Of a stretch of DNA of 64,000 nt, positions 1 to 7,716 are shown in pieces. Positions within the stretch are counted from its first letter, which is position 1. Every line of letters begins with the position of its first letter. The notes under the pieces are model-generated. The model did not search any database and was not told the origin of the DNA. It saw only the letters and a program-made list of their open reading frames with translations. The stretch spans positions 1 through 64,000 of the forward strand of contig CAWBKD010000004.1 in NCBI GenBank assembly GCA_963789225.1. Direction: 5' to 3'. Position numbers and translations under genes: made by a program. The stretch is from Palsa-504 sp963789225. GTDB lineage: Bacteria > Actinomycetota > Actinomycetes > Streptosporangiales > Streptosporangiaceae.

Positions 1-293
1 CCGAGGTGCGGCGGGCGGACGCCGTAGGCCATGTTCTGGTTGTAGACCGAGCACGTCGCGTGGTTGTCGCCGCAGATCCCGCAGATCCGGCTGGTGATGA
101 AGTGCGCGTCGCGGGGGTCCTTGCCCTTCATGAAGATGCTGTAGCCGCGGAAGATCGACGAGGTGCTGTGGCACTCGGCGACCCGCTTGGCCTTGAAGTC
201 GATCTTGGTGTAGATACCCAGGCTGCCTACGATCCGCGTGATGGGATCCCAGGTCATCTCGGTGAGTTCGGGGGTCTCGGCGTCGGTTGACAT
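1..293 (-). CDS. hhyL: [NiFe] hydrogenase large subunit, N-terminal part (group 1h type)
   Basis: The reverse strand from the ATG at 293 reads MSTDAETPELTEMTWDPITR and continues open to the window edge, giving 97 residues. It contains RICGICGDNHATC, the L1 motif whose two cysteines ligate the Ni-Fe centre. With the small subunit it would form the H2-oxidising heterodimer of the high-affinity actinobacterial class that scavenges atmospheric H2. The start lies 5 bp after the small-subunit stop, so the two genes are co-transcribed in the usual small-then-large order. The rest of the gene, including the C-terminal L2 motif, is outside the window. The family is certain; assignment to group 1h rests on the wording of the L1 region and on the small subunit. 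Confidence 0.93.
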   Translation of the reverse strand, partial: MSTDAETPELTEMTWDPITRIVGSLGIYTKIDFKAKRVAECHSTSSIFRGYSIFMKGKDPRDAHFITSRICGICGDNHATCSVYNQNMAYGVRPPHL

Positions 294-298
294 TGCGT

Positions 299-1342
299 TC
301 ACCACGTCTTCTGGTAGCCGGTGCGGAGTTCGGAGCCCTTCACGCGCCAACTCGGTTCCTTGTCCGCTGTGCGGGCGGTGAAACCGCGGAGGCTGCGTAT
401 GACCGTGCCGTACATGCCGCTGGCGGTCGTCGAGACGCGCGCCCCTGGCGGCTCGTCCATGAACGGCATGAACTTGTCAGGGAACCCGGGCATCGTGCAG
501 GCGATGCAGATGCCGCCGACGTTCGGGCAGCCGCCCACGCCGTTGATCCAGCCCCGCTTCGGCACGTTGCACTTGACCACGGGGCCCCAGCAGCCCAGCT
601 TGACCAGGCACTTGGGCGAGCCGTACTCGGCGGCGAAGTCGCCCTCCTCGTAGTACCCGGCCCGGTCGCAGCCCTGGTGCACGGTGGCCTCGAACAGCCA
701 CTTAGGCCGCAGCGCCTCGTCCAGCGGGATCATCGGCGCCTGCCCCGCGACCTGGTAGAGCAGGTACAGGATCGTCTCGGACAGGTTGTCCGGCTGGATC
801 GGGCAGCCGGGCACGCAGACGATCGGCAGCCCGGCCTTGGACTTCCAGCTCCAGCCCAGGTAATCGGGTACGCCCATGGCGCCGGTCGGGTTGCCGGCCA
901 TCGCGTGGATGCCCCCGTAGGTGGCGCACGTGCCTACCGCCAGGATGGCGGTGGCCTTGGGCGCTAGCCGGTCGAGCCATTCGTTGGTGGTCATCGGCTG
1001 GCCCGTCGCCGGGTTGTTGCCGAAGCCGCACCAGTACCCTTCCGACTTGATCGCCTCGTTCGGGATGGACCCCTCGACGACGAGGACGAACGGTTCGAGT
1101 TCCCCGCGGTCGGCCTTGTGCCACCACTCGATGAAGTTGTCGGCGCCTTGCTCGGGGCCGCACTCAAAATCGATCAGCGGCCAGTGCACCGCCACCTTGG
1201 GCAATCCCGGCAGGGCGCCCAGGACGATCTCCTCGATGCTGGGCTGGGTCGCGGCGGTCAGGGCCACCGAGTCCCCATCACAACCGAGGCCTCCGTTCAT
1301 CCAGAGAATGTGCAGGACCGACTCTTCCGGAGCCTGAGTCAT
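299..1342 (-). CDS. hhyS: [NiFe] hydrogenase small subunit (group 1h type)
   Basis: Electron-transfer subunit carrying Fe-S clusters next to the Ni-Fe subunit. Visible motifs are GLGCDGDS near the N-terminus, GTCATYGG, VPGCPIQPDN, and a cysteine-rich C-terminal half with HQGCDRAGYY, KCLVKLGCWGP and GGCPNVGGICIACTMPGFPD. There is no Tat signal peptide or C-terminal membrane anchor, as is usual for the group 1h (formerly group 5) enzymes. The reading frame runs upstream to 1387, but the ATG at 1342 has an AAGGGG ribosome site about 10 bases before it and gives a normal N-terminus (MTQAPEESVLHILWMNGG), so I chose it. At 347 residues it has the usual length. The large subunit follows 5 bp downstream. 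Confidence 0.94.
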   Translation of the reverse strand: MTQAPEESVLHILWMNGGLGCDGDSVALTAATQPSIEEIVLGALPGLPKVAVHWPLIDFECGPEQGADNFIEWWHKADRGELEPFVLVVEGSIPNEAIKSEGYWCGFGNNPATGQPMTTNEWLDRLAPKATAILAVGTCATYGGIHAMAGNPTGAMGVPDYLGWSWKSKAGLPIVCVPGCPIQPDNLSETILYLLYQVAGQAPMIPLDEALRPKWLFEATVHQGCDRAGYYEEGDFAAEYGSPKCLVKLGCWGPVVKCNVPKRGWINGVGGCPNVGGICIACTMPGFPDKFMPFMDEPPGARVSTTASGMYGTVIRSLRGFTARTADKEPSWRVKGSELRTGYQKTW

Positions 1343-1759
1343 AGCGGCCACCCCTTCATCCGGCTGCCTGCGGCCGCGGGCAGCCAATTAAGGTCATGAG
1401 GTGATAGTCCATCCCCGGGCTGGCGGCGCGCCCGCCCGGCAAGAACCTGGGTGTGCGGTATCGCCTGGTCGCGCGAGCCCATTCTCGGCGCGTCCCAGCT
1501 ACTCGCCGACGAGATGCGCCGGCACGCTGACCGCTCATCACATGCTCACTGGCCGGCGCTTGGCAACGGAGCCATCACCGGTTCCATCAGCCTAGTCCCG
1601 TGTCCCCGCAAATCTCAAGACACAACCGTCGCCTAGGTGGACACATATGTCTGACGGTTCAGACTCGTCTGGGGGGCCGTATTCCACGTACTCTCATTGT
1701 CATACCCGGTGTGGATGCACGCCGGGCTGTTGTGATGGTTTGAGAGGCGGAGGGTGGCG
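1343..1759. promoter_or_regulatory. Divergent intergenic region between hydrogenase and HTH regulator
   Basis: These 417 bp lie between the hydrogenase operon (leftward) and an HTH regulator gene (rightward), so promoters for both must be here. I see no convincing -35/-10 pair and no ORF with homology. A small palindrome ACATATGT lies at about 1652-1659. The last bases (GGAGGG at 1749-1754) are the ribosome site of the rightward gene. Confidence 0.4.
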
Positions 1760-2341
1760 ATGGCGAAGCCACACGACTTGATCAGCGACAGCATTGAAGT
1801 AGTACCGGTCGTGGTCCTGTCGCAGACGTTCCCCGCGCGCCCGTCCTCCATCCCTGACATCCGCGACTTCGTGCGCCGCTGCCTGTCCCAGTCACCTCTG
1901 TCCGAGGAAGACAACCGCGAGGTGGGGGAGACCGTCGCCGCAGCGCTGCTGGAGGCGGCCGGTCCCACCGGCGCGATCAACGTCTCCTTCCGCATCTTCC
2001 CCGACCACGTCGAGGTGGACGTCCTGCGCTCCGGCGGCCAGATCGGGACGGCGGCGGGCCTGGACGCCCTGACCTCCCTCCTCAAGTCCGACGCGATGCA
2101 CGCCCCCGCGGGTGCCGGACGCGACGGGTCCGCATCCGGATACGACGCGCCGGAAGAGAAGGGCTTCGCCGACTGGATGGCCGCCGCCCTGCGCCGCGAG
2201 GGCATGACCATGGAGGTAGCCGCGCGCCAGCTCGGGGTGTCGGTCAAGACGGTCAGCCGCTGGGTGGGCGGCAGCACCGAGCCGCGGCTGCGCGACCTGC
2301 GCCGCATCCGCGAGCTCTTCGGCGATTTCCCCCTACCCTGA
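1760..2341 (+). CDS. HTH transcriptional regulator with degenerate RsbW-like N-terminal region
   Basis: Soluble protein of 193 residues. Residues about 140-190 form an XRE-type helix-turn-helix (EGMTMEVAARQLGVSVKTVS, then RWVGGSTEPRLRDLRRIREL), which should bind DNA. Residues about 25-90 (DIRDFVRRCL ... ETVAAALLEAAG ... VEVDVLRSGG) resemble the first half of an anti-sigma-type GHKL ATPase fold but lack a clear N-box and G-boxes; this reading is tentative. GGAGGG ends six bases before the ATG at 1760, which favours it over the in-frame GTG at 1754. The gene is divergent from the hydrogenase operon and could regulate it, but that is positional inference only. Its stop codon lies at the edge of a 15-bp tandem repeat. 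Confidence 0.72.
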   Translation: MAKPHDLISDSIEVVPVVVLSQTFPARPSSIPDIRDFVRRCLSQSPLSEEDNREVGETVAAALLEAAGPTGAINVSFRIFPDHVEVDVLRSGGQIGTAAGLDALTSLLKSDAMHAPAGAGRDGSASGYDAPEEKGFADWMAAALRREGMTMEVAARQLGVSVKTVSRWVGGSTEPRLRDLRRIRELFGDFPLP

Positions 2342-2405
2342 CGAGCGCTGCCCTGACGAGCGCTGCCCTGACGAGCGCTGCCCTGAGGAGCGCTGCCCTG
2401 ACGAG
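2341..2405. repeat. 15-bp tandem repeat, four copies plus 5 bp
   Basis: Units at 2341-2355, 2356-2370, 2371-2385 and 2386-2400 all read acgagcgctgccctg, except that unit 4 has one change (aggag). A partial fifth unit follows. Each unit junction recreates a TGA in the same register as the stop of the preceding gene, so the repeat looks like an expansion of its 3' end. Each unit contains the palindrome AGCGCT. Confidence 0.9.
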
Positions 2406-2441
2406 TGGACGATTGTGTCCCAGGGTGCGTACGGTTAGCCC

Positions 2442-3005
2442 GTGGCTGCAACGACGGGTAACTTCAAGCTCGGCCCGGGCGCCGGGCGGGTCATGCTGAA
2501 GACGGGCCGCGTCGGCGTCGCCGCGCGCGCCGGCCATGACCTGACCATCGAGGTGACCAACTGGTCGGCCGTGATCGAGGTGCCAGCCGAGGACGCCGGC
2601 GGCGTCACGGCCGCCACGGTCTCCGCCGACCTCGACCTCGGCTCCCTGCAAGTGCGCGACGGGACGGGCGGCGTGAAACCGCTCACCGACTCTGACCGTG
2701 ACGGCATCAAGAAGACCATCGGCGGCATCCTGGGCAACGGCACCGCCACCTTCACCTCGTCGCGGATCATCCGCACCGGGGCCACCGGCGGCGCGATCGA
2801 GGGCACCCTCACGCTGAACGGGAAGTCGCAGCCGGTCCGCCTGCAGGTGGCCGAGCCCGCCCCCGGCCGCTACCGCGGCAGCGCCACGATCCTCCAGTCG
2901 GCCTTCGGCCTCAAGCCGTACACCGGCTTCTTCGGCGCCCTCAAGCTCAAGGACGAGGTAAGCGTCGAATTCGAGGTCGACCTGGACCGGGCGCAGTCCA
3001 GCTAG
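2442..3005 (+). CDS. YceI family protein
   Basis: A 187-residue YceI-like protein. This family forms a lipocalin-like beta barrel that binds isoprenoid-type lipids. The sequence shows alternating beta strands and the family pattern: GHDLTIEV near the N-terminus, a central TSSRIIRTGATGG strand pair, LTLNGKSQPVRL, and the C-terminal YTGFFGALKLKDEVSVEFEV. No signal peptide is visible, as in many actinobacterial members, so a cytoplasmic location is likely. The start is the GTG at 2442, just after the 15-bp repeat. Family assignment is firm; the ligand is unknown. Confidence 0.88.
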   Translation: MAATTGNFKLGPGAGRVMLKTGRVGVAARAGHDLTIEVTNWSAVIEVPAEDAGGVTAATVSADLDLGSLQVRDGTGGVKPLTDSDRDGIKKTIGGILGNGTATFTSSRIIRTGATGGAIEGTLTLNGKSQPVRLQVAEPAPGRYRGSATILQSAFGLKPYTGFFGALKLKDEVSVEFEVDLDRAQSS

Positions 3006-3029
3006 CTCAGCCTGTGGCAGGCTGTCCTG

Positions 3030-3371
3030 GTGAGGATGCGGGACGGCTGGGAGTCGGAGGCCCGCAACCACCCGATCAACTCGGCCGGATCGTTCCCGAC
3101 CCACGACGCAGACGCGCCGTTCACCATCGAGGGCTCCTACCTGGACCAGGCCCCGGCCGACTGGCGGGCCGACCGGGGCGGCATCACGATGACCTTCCAC
3201 AGCGAGCACCGGCCGCTGGAGGCCTACAGCCAGGCGCTGGAGGCGGCGGGCCTGCTGATCGAGGCGATCAGGGAGCCGCGGCCGTCCGAGGAACTCCTCA
3301 CCCGGCGGCCGAGCCAGCGACGCTGGCAGCGCATCCCCATGTCGCTTCACCTGCGCGCGGTCAAGGGGTGA
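3030..3371 (+). pseudogene. C-terminal remnant of a class I SAM-dependent methyltransferase
   Basis: The 113-residue frame reads like the last part of an actinobacterial methyltransferase: HPINSAGSFPTHDADAPFTI, then EGSYLDQAP, GGITMTFHSEHRPLEAYSQA, LEAAGLLIEAIREPRP and the end RIPMSLHLRAVKG. The SAM-binding Rossmann half, expected about 130-150 residues upstream, is missing because the intact YceI gene ends at 3005. This is therefore a 5'-truncated gene and most likely not a functional enzyme. A small expressed protein from the GTG at 3030 cannot be excluded. Confidence 0.72.
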
Positions 3372-3423
3372 AACGCCGGGCCGAACGAAGCGATACAAAG
3401 TGCCTCGTGTGACGATGGCGGGC

Positions 3424-3858
3424 ATGATCGAGATCGACCGGCTACGCCCCGATGACCGGGCCGCGTGGGAAGTGCTGGCCCGCGGGTACAAGGCGTTCTA
3501 CCAGGACCCGGAGACGGACGAAGCGTACGAGGCGACCTGGCAGCGGCTGGCCAGCGGCACGGAGCTTTACGCCTTCGGCGCCCGCCTGGACGGGCGGCTG
3601 ATCGGCCTCGCGCACTACTTCTTCCACCCGACGTTCTGGTCCGGCGAGGCGTGCTACCTGCAGGATCTGTTCGTCGAGGAGGCCATGCGCGGCCGCGGCG
3701 CGGCGCGCGCCCTGATCGAGCGGGTGGCCGAGGCGGCCAGGGAAGGCGGCGCGACCCGGTACTACTGGCACACCCAGGACACCAACGCCACGGCCCGCCT
3801 GCTGTACGACCAAGTGGCGCGCTTCAGCGGGTTCATCCGCTACTCCTATCCGCTCTGA
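3424..3858 (+). CDS. GNAT family N-acetyltransferase
   Basis: Predicted acetyl-CoA-dependent N-acetyltransferase of 144 residues. The acetyl-CoA pyrophosphate loop is visible as LFVEEAMRGRGAARALIERV (motif A, R/Q-x-x-G-x-A), followed by the motif B region WHTQDTNATARLLYDQVA. The frame is open from a GTG at 3400, but family members typically begin with MIEI.RLRPDDRAAW, which matches the ATG at 3424. The substrate cannot be inferred. The next gene (TetR) is convergent, with its stop 8 bp away. Confidence 0.87.
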   Translation: MIEIDRLRPDDRAAWEVLARGYKAFYQDPETDEAYEATWQRLASGTELYAFGARLDGRLIGLAHYFFHPTFWSGEACYLQDLFVEEAMRGRGAARALIERVAEAAREGGATRYYWHTQDTNATARLLYDQVARFSGFIRYSYPL

Positions 3859-3865
3859 CCCCTGG

Positions 3866-4555
3866 TCAGGACGGTTGGCCCGCGATGGCCCGGACGCCGG
3901 CGATGAACAGCTCGACGCCCAGCCGGTAGTGCAGGTCCGGGTCGCAACTGGCCATCACCGCGGCGCCTTCGACCAGCCGCGGGTACCTGACGACGGGCAG
4001 CATGGCGAAAGAGACCTCGATGCGTCGTTGATGCTCGGCGCGCTCGTCCTCCGGTAGCTCCGGGTGGTATCCGGCCTCGCTCATGACCAGCATGATCCCG
4101 GTCCACAGGGTGCTACGGGCGATCTCGCTGGCGTGCTGCTTATCGAACCCGGCGCCGCGCAGGATCTCGAGGGTGGCCTCGGTGGCGCGCAGCGCCGCCT
4201 CGTTCTGCTTTTCGTGCTCGAGCACCAGCTGGGGCGCGGCCGGGTGGGCGCGGAGCATGCGGATCAGCGATTCCAGCCCGGCCTGGAGCTGGGCCCACCA
4301 CGGGACCGACGGGTCGACGTGCACGTCGATCTCGCCCCAGACGCGCTCGGCCATGCCCTCGAGCAGGTCTTCCTTGCTGCGGAAATGCCAGTACAGCGCC
4401 ATCGGGGTGACGCCCAGGTCCTGCGCGAGCTTACGGATGGTCAGCGCGTCGAGCCCGTCGGCGTCGGCGAGCTTGAGCGCCCGGTCGACGACCGCGCGCT
4501 TGCTCAGCCGGGCGCGTTCGCCTTCCGGCTCCTCTGGGCGGGGTTCTGCATCCAT
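3866..4555 (-). CDS. TetR/AcrR family repressor of the adjacent MFS pump
   Basis: A 229-residue TetR-like repressor. The N-terminal HTH is residues about 18-62 (LTIRKLAQDLGVTPMALYWH followed by FRSKEDLLEGM), and the C-terminal half matches the TetR_C ligand-binding type (LHYRLGVELFIAG near the end). It is divergent from an MFS transporter across a region packed with GTAC elements, the classic layout of a drug-responsive repressor and its pump. I chose the ATG at 4555 (MDAEPRPEE); an upstream in-frame ATG at 4594 would put the first residues inside the operator. A TATAGT -10 box (reverse strand, 4565-4570) lies so close that the mRNA may be leaderless. Confidence 0.9.
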   Translation of the reverse strand: MDAEPRPEEPEGERARLSKRAVVDRALKLADADGLDALTIRKLAQDLGVTPMALYWHFRSKEDLLEGMAERVWGEIDVHVDPSVPWWAQLQAGLESLIRMLRAHPAAPQLVLEHEKQNEAALRATEATLEILRGAGFDKQHASEIARSTLWTGIMLVMSEAGYHPELPEDERAEHQRRIEVSFAMLPVVRYPRLVEGAAVMASCDPDLHYRLGVELFIAGVRAIAGQPS

Positions 4556-4657
4556 CACTTGACAACTATACACCGTACAAGTGATGATGTACAACGTACG
4601 TGTACGACGTATAAGAACAAGATACAGGTACGGCGTACATGGCCTCAGACCGAAAGG
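4556..4657. promoter_or_regulatory. Divergent tetR/MFS promoter with clustered GTAC operator elements
   Basis: Six GTAC tetramers lie at 4575, 4589, 4596, 4602, 4628 and 4635, within 64 bp, embedded in ACGTACGT (4594-4601) and TGTACA (4588-4593) palindromes. On the forward strand TTGACA (4559-4564) with GATGAT 18 bp later is a plausible promoter for the pump. On the reverse strand TGTACA with TATAGT (4565-4570) fits the repressor gene. The repressor would thus cover both promoters. Confidence 0.6.
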
Positions 4658-4666
4658 ATGATCGCT

Positions 4667-6193
4667 GTGTCAGCGAGTAGCGCACAGGCTTCGGGCGCTT
4701 CGGGGCGCTCGCCGTCACGCCGGTGGTGGGCGCTGGCGGCCGTCAGCCTGGCCACCTTCATGACCTACCTGGACAACAACATCGTCAACGTGGCGATCCC
4801 GACCATCCAGCGCAGCCTGCACTTGTCGGTGTCCGGGCTGGAATGGGTGGTCAGCAGTTACCTGCTCACGCTGGCCGGGCTCCTGCTGGTCGGCGGCAGG
4901 CTCGCCGACCTGTACGGGCGGCGCAGGCTGTTCCTGGCCGGCCTGGCCGTCTTCACGCTCTCCTCGCTGGCCGCCGGGCTGGCGGGCAGCGGCAGCGTCC
5001 TCATCGCCAGCCGCGCGATCCAGGGCATCGGCGCGGCCCTGCTGATGCCGGCCACGCTGGCCATCATCATGGCCGTGTTCACCGATGTGCGGGAACGCAA
5101 CATGGCGATCGGCATCTGGGCCGCGGTCAGCGCGCTCGCCCTCGCGACCGGGCCGGTGCTCGGCGGCCTGATCAGCCAGCACCTGCACTGGGGCTGGATC
5201 TTCCTGATCAACGTGCCGATCGGCGTGATCACCTTCGTCATCTCGATGCTCTACGTCGGGGAATCGCGTGCCGACTCCGCAATCCGCCGACTCGACCTGC
5301 CCGGCCTGGTCAGCTCGGCGGTGGCCCTGTTCGCGCTGACCTACGCGCTGATCCAGGGCAACGTCAACGGCTGGACTTCACCGTTCATCCTCGGCGCGTT
5401 CGCCCTGGCCGCCGGGGCGGTCGCGGCCTTCCTCGCGATCGAGGCCCGCACCGCGAACCCGATGGTGGAGCTGGGCATGTTCCGCCAGCGGGAGTTCAGC
5501 GGCGGGACGAGCACCATGATGATCTGGGCCTTCGGGATCCTCGGCATCTACTTCTTCACCTCGATCTACCTGCAGGAGATCCTGGGCTTCTCCCCGACCA
5601 AGGCCGGCCTGGCCTTCGTGCCGATGGCGCTGACCGTCGCGGTCTTCGCGGCCATCGCGCCCCGGGTCGAGAACTGGGCCGGAGCGCACCGCACGGTGGC
5701 GGCCGGCATGCTGCTCATGGTCGTCGGCCTGGTCCTGTTCGCCCGCCTGGGCCTGCACGCGAGCTACGACAGCCTGCTGCCCGGGTTCACGCTGTTCGGC
5801 GCAGGTGCCGGGCTGATGAACGTGCCGGTCACCAACGCGTCCATGCAGGCCATCCCGCAGGCCCGGGCCGGCGTCGCCTCGGCCCTGCTCAACGCCTCGC
5901 GCGAGGTCGCGGGCCTGCTCGGGATCACGGTCATCGGCGCGATCCTGCGGACCCGGCAGTCCGCCGCGCTGCGCGCCGGGGCCGGGCCGGTGCACGCGTT
6001 CCTCGACGGGTACCACACCGGGCTGCTCGTCACCATCCTGCTGATGGTCAGCGGGATCGCGGTCAGCTACCTGACCCTGCGCCCGCGCGCCGGTGCGCCA
6101 ACGCCCACCAGCGAGATCACCGCGGCCGGCGAGATCGAGGCCATCGCCGAGTCCCTCGGCGAGTTCGTGGAGCCGGACGAACTCCTGCGGTAA
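4667..6193 (+). CDS. MFS drug efflux transporter, DHA2 (14-TM) type
   Basis: Proton-driven multidrug exporter in the cytoplasmic membrane, about 508 residues. Visible hallmarks are TYLDNNIVNVAIPTIQ in TM1 (motif D1 region), GRLADLYGRRRLFLAG (motif A) after TM2, RAIQGIGAALLMPATLA (motif B) in TM4, and GPVLGGLI (motif C) in TM5. The hydrophobicity pattern and length suit 14 helices. AAAGGA at 4653-4658 is correctly spaced for the GTG at 4667; the ATG at 4658 is too close to it, although it is also in frame. The gene is divergent from its likely TetR repressor, and a strong hairpin follows it. Confidence 0.9.
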   Translation: MSASSAQASGASGRSPSRRWWALAAVSLATFMTYLDNNIVNVAIPTIQRSLHLSVSGLEWVVSSYLLTLAGLLLVGGRLADLYGRRRLFLAGLAVFTLSSLAAGLAGSGSVLIASRAIQGIGAALLMPATLAIIMAVFTDVRERNMAIGIWAAVSALALATGPVLGGLISQHLHWGWIFLINVPIGVITFVISMLYVGESRADSAIRRLDLPGLVSSAVALFALTYALIQGNVNGWTSPFILGAFALAAGAVAAFLAIEARTANPMVELGMFRQREFSGGTSTMMIWAFGILGIYFFTSIYLQEILGFSPTKAGLAFVPMALTVAVFAAIAPRVENWAGAHRTVAAGMLLMVVGLVLFARLGLHASYDSLLPGFTLFGAGAGLMNVPVTNASMQAIPQARAGVASALLNASREVAGLLGITVIGAILRTRQSAALRAGAGPVHAFLDGYHTGLLVTILLMVSGIAVSYLTLRPRAGAPTPTSEITAAGEIEAIAESLGEFVEPDELLR

Positions 6194-6207
6194 AAGCCAG
6201 ATCACCA

Positions 6208-6249
6208 GCCTTGGCCGGGCGGGACACAAGTATCCTGCCCGGCCAAGGC
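6208..6249 (+). terminator. Strong hairpin terminator after the MFS gene
   Basis: The arms 6208-6224 and 6233-6249 pair over 17 bp, with a single G-U pair, around an 8-base loop; the base of the stem is CCTTGGCCGGGC against GCCCGGCCAAGG. There is no clear T tract, as is common in actinomycetes. It separates the pump gene from the toxin-antitoxin module. Confidence 0.75.
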
Positions 6250-6341
6250 ATGTCTCACGACCGGCCGGGGACAAACCACCGTTGCGAGCCCAGTGGTAGA
6301 GTAGGAAAGTAAGAAAATCTAACCTGGGAGGAACGGCCGCC

Positions 6342-6677
6342 ATGGGTGTGCCTGCCGCCAAGGTCGAACCGCAGCCCCGCATTAGCGCCAGAGTGAAGGT
6401 CCGCGCCAAGGCGCAGCTGACGCTGCCGGAGGAGATCAGGCGCGTTCTGCACATCAGCGAGGGCGACGAGGTGGAGTTCTCCGTCCACGACGACGGGACG
6501 ATCACGGTCCGCGGGTACGTGTCCATCCCGACCGATCAGGCGTGGTTCTTCACCCCGGACTGGCTCACCGGGGAGCGGGAAGCCGACGAGGACATCGCGG
6601 CCGGTCGGGGTACGGTACACGAATCCGCCGACGATATGTTCGCCCACCTGCGCGCGATCGGCTCGGCGGATGCCTGA
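6342..6677 (+). CDS. AbrB/SpoVT-type antitoxin
   Basis: A 111-residue protein with a swapped-hairpin AbrB DNA-binding domain at residues about 15-60: KVRAKAQLTLPEEIRRVL, then HISEGDEVEFSVHDDGTITV. The C-terminal half (ESADDMFAHLRAIG) is the likely toxin-neutralising segment. A good ribosome site (GGGAGGA) precedes the ATG. The upstream A/G-rich stretch at 6296-6321 is a likely promoter/operator and would permit autorepression, the usual control of such modules. Its stop overlaps the start of the next gene by one base (TGATG). Confidence 0.82.
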   Translation: MGVPAAKVEPQPRISARVKVRAKAQLTLPEEIRRVLHISEGDEVEFSVHDDGTITVRGYVSIPTDQAWFFTPDWLTGEREADEDIAAGRGTVHESADDMFAHLRAIGSADA

Positions 6678-6985
6678 TGCCGACGTTCCAGACCCTGCCC
6701 CGTTTCGAGCGGGACTGGAAGAACCTCACGTCGCAGCAGCAGGCTCTGTTCCGCAAGGTGATCCTGGAGGCGTTCGTGCCCGATCTGATGGCCTCCGACC
6801 GCCCATTCCGGCCAGGCCTGCGGGTCAAAGGGGTGGCGGCCCACCCCGGCGTGTTCGAGATGACCTGGGATAACGACGGCCGGGCGACCTTCAGCTACGG
6901 GAAAGAGCGGGTCCCAGGCCAGCCGCACGTCATCTGGCGGAGGATCGGAACCCACGCCATCTTCGCCCCGCCTCCTAGCCCGTGA
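6677..6985 (+). CDS. RelE/ParE-like toxin partner of the AbrB antitoxin
   Basis: A 102-residue basic protein translationally coupled to the AbrB-like antitoxin gene. The sequence FERDWKNLTSQQQALFRKVI, GLRVKGVAAHPGVFEMTWDN and VIWRRIGTHAIF has the helix-then-sheet layout of the RelE/ParE superfamily, with a basic R/K-rich sheet. I cannot assign ribosome-dependent RNase versus gyrase-targeting activity. The toxin call rests on the pairing, the size and this faint fold pattern. Confidence 0.68.
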   Translation: MPTFQTLPRFERDWKNLTSQQQALFRKVILEAFVPDLMASDRPFRPGLRVKGVAAHPGVFEMTWDNDGRATFSYGKERVPGQPHVIWRRIGTHAIFAPPPSP

Positions 6986-7047
6986 GCTAGTGGTCATCGC
7001 GGACGAACTCGCGGAATGACCGGATCGAGTCCGGGGTTGGCGGGGTC

Positions 7048-7716
7048 ATGACAACAGTGGGCATCATCGGCAGCGGGATGATCGGCGGCACGGTGGCCCG
7101 GCTCAGCGTGGCGGCCGGGTACCACGTCGTGGTGAGCAACTCCCGCGGCCCGGAGACTCTGGCTGAGCTCGCCGCGGAACTCGGGCCGCTCGCCACCGCC
7201 GGCACTGGCGAACAGGCCGGCGAGGCGGGCGACCTGGTGCTGGTCAGCATCCCGGTGAAGGCGTTCGGCGACGTCCCGGTCAAGCCGCTGGCCGGCAAGC
7301 CGGTCCTGGACACCGGGAACTACTACCCCGGGCGTGACGGGCAGATCGCCGAGCTCGACACCGGCGCGCTCACCAGCAGCGGCCTGCTCCAGCGCTACCT
7401 GCCGGAAGCGCACGTGGTGAAGGTGTTCAACAACATCTTCTTCAAGCACCTGCAGTACCTGGCCCGCTCGCACGGGGCGCAGGACCGCAGCGCACTGCCG
7501 ATCGCGGGCGACGACGCCGCGGCGAAGGCAGCGGTGACCGCCTTCCTCGACTCGATCGGCTACGACGCCGTGGACACCGGCCCGCTCGCCGAGAGCTGGC
7601 GCCAGGAACCGGGTTCCCCCGTCTATGGCAGCCCGTACGGCCCGTACTCCGACGAGATGGGCACGCCCGCCAGCGCCGCAGCCATCCACGCCGCCCTGGT
7701 CGGCGCCCACCGCTAA
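7048..7716 (+). CDS. NAD(P)-binding oxidoreductase, F420-dependent NADP reductase-like
   Basis: A 222-residue single Rossmann-type protein. GIIGSGMIGGTVARL at residues 4-18 is the dinucleotide-binding glycine motif, followed by VVVSNSRGPETL, where S/N-S-R suggests NADP preference. LVLVSIPVKAFGDVP and VLDTGNYYPGRDG match the F420-dependent NADP oxidoreductase-like family, many of whose members are annotated only as NAD(P)-binding proteins. The substrate is unknown. The gene stands alone. Confidence 0.83.
   Translation: MTTVGIIGSGMIGGTVARLSVAAGYHVVVSNSRGPETLAELAAELGPLATAGTGEQAGEAGDLVLVSIPVKAFGDVPVKPLAGKPVLDTGNYYPGRDGQIAELDTGALTSSGLLQRYLPEAHVVKVFNNIFFKHLQYLARSHGAQDRSALPIAGDDAAAKAAVTAFLDSIGYDAVDTGPLAESWRQEPGSPVYGSPYGPYSDEMGTPASAAAIHAALVGAHR

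Noticed and set aside
1401..1640. Small forward frames in the hydrogenase/regulator intergenic region
   Set aside because: No conserved sequence and no ribosome sites. Treated as regulatory DNA.
4064..4666. Long forward frame extending the MFS gene upstream to 4064
   Set aside because: This part lies antisense to the TetR gene and across the operator. It has no homology, and a ribosome site marks the start near 4667.
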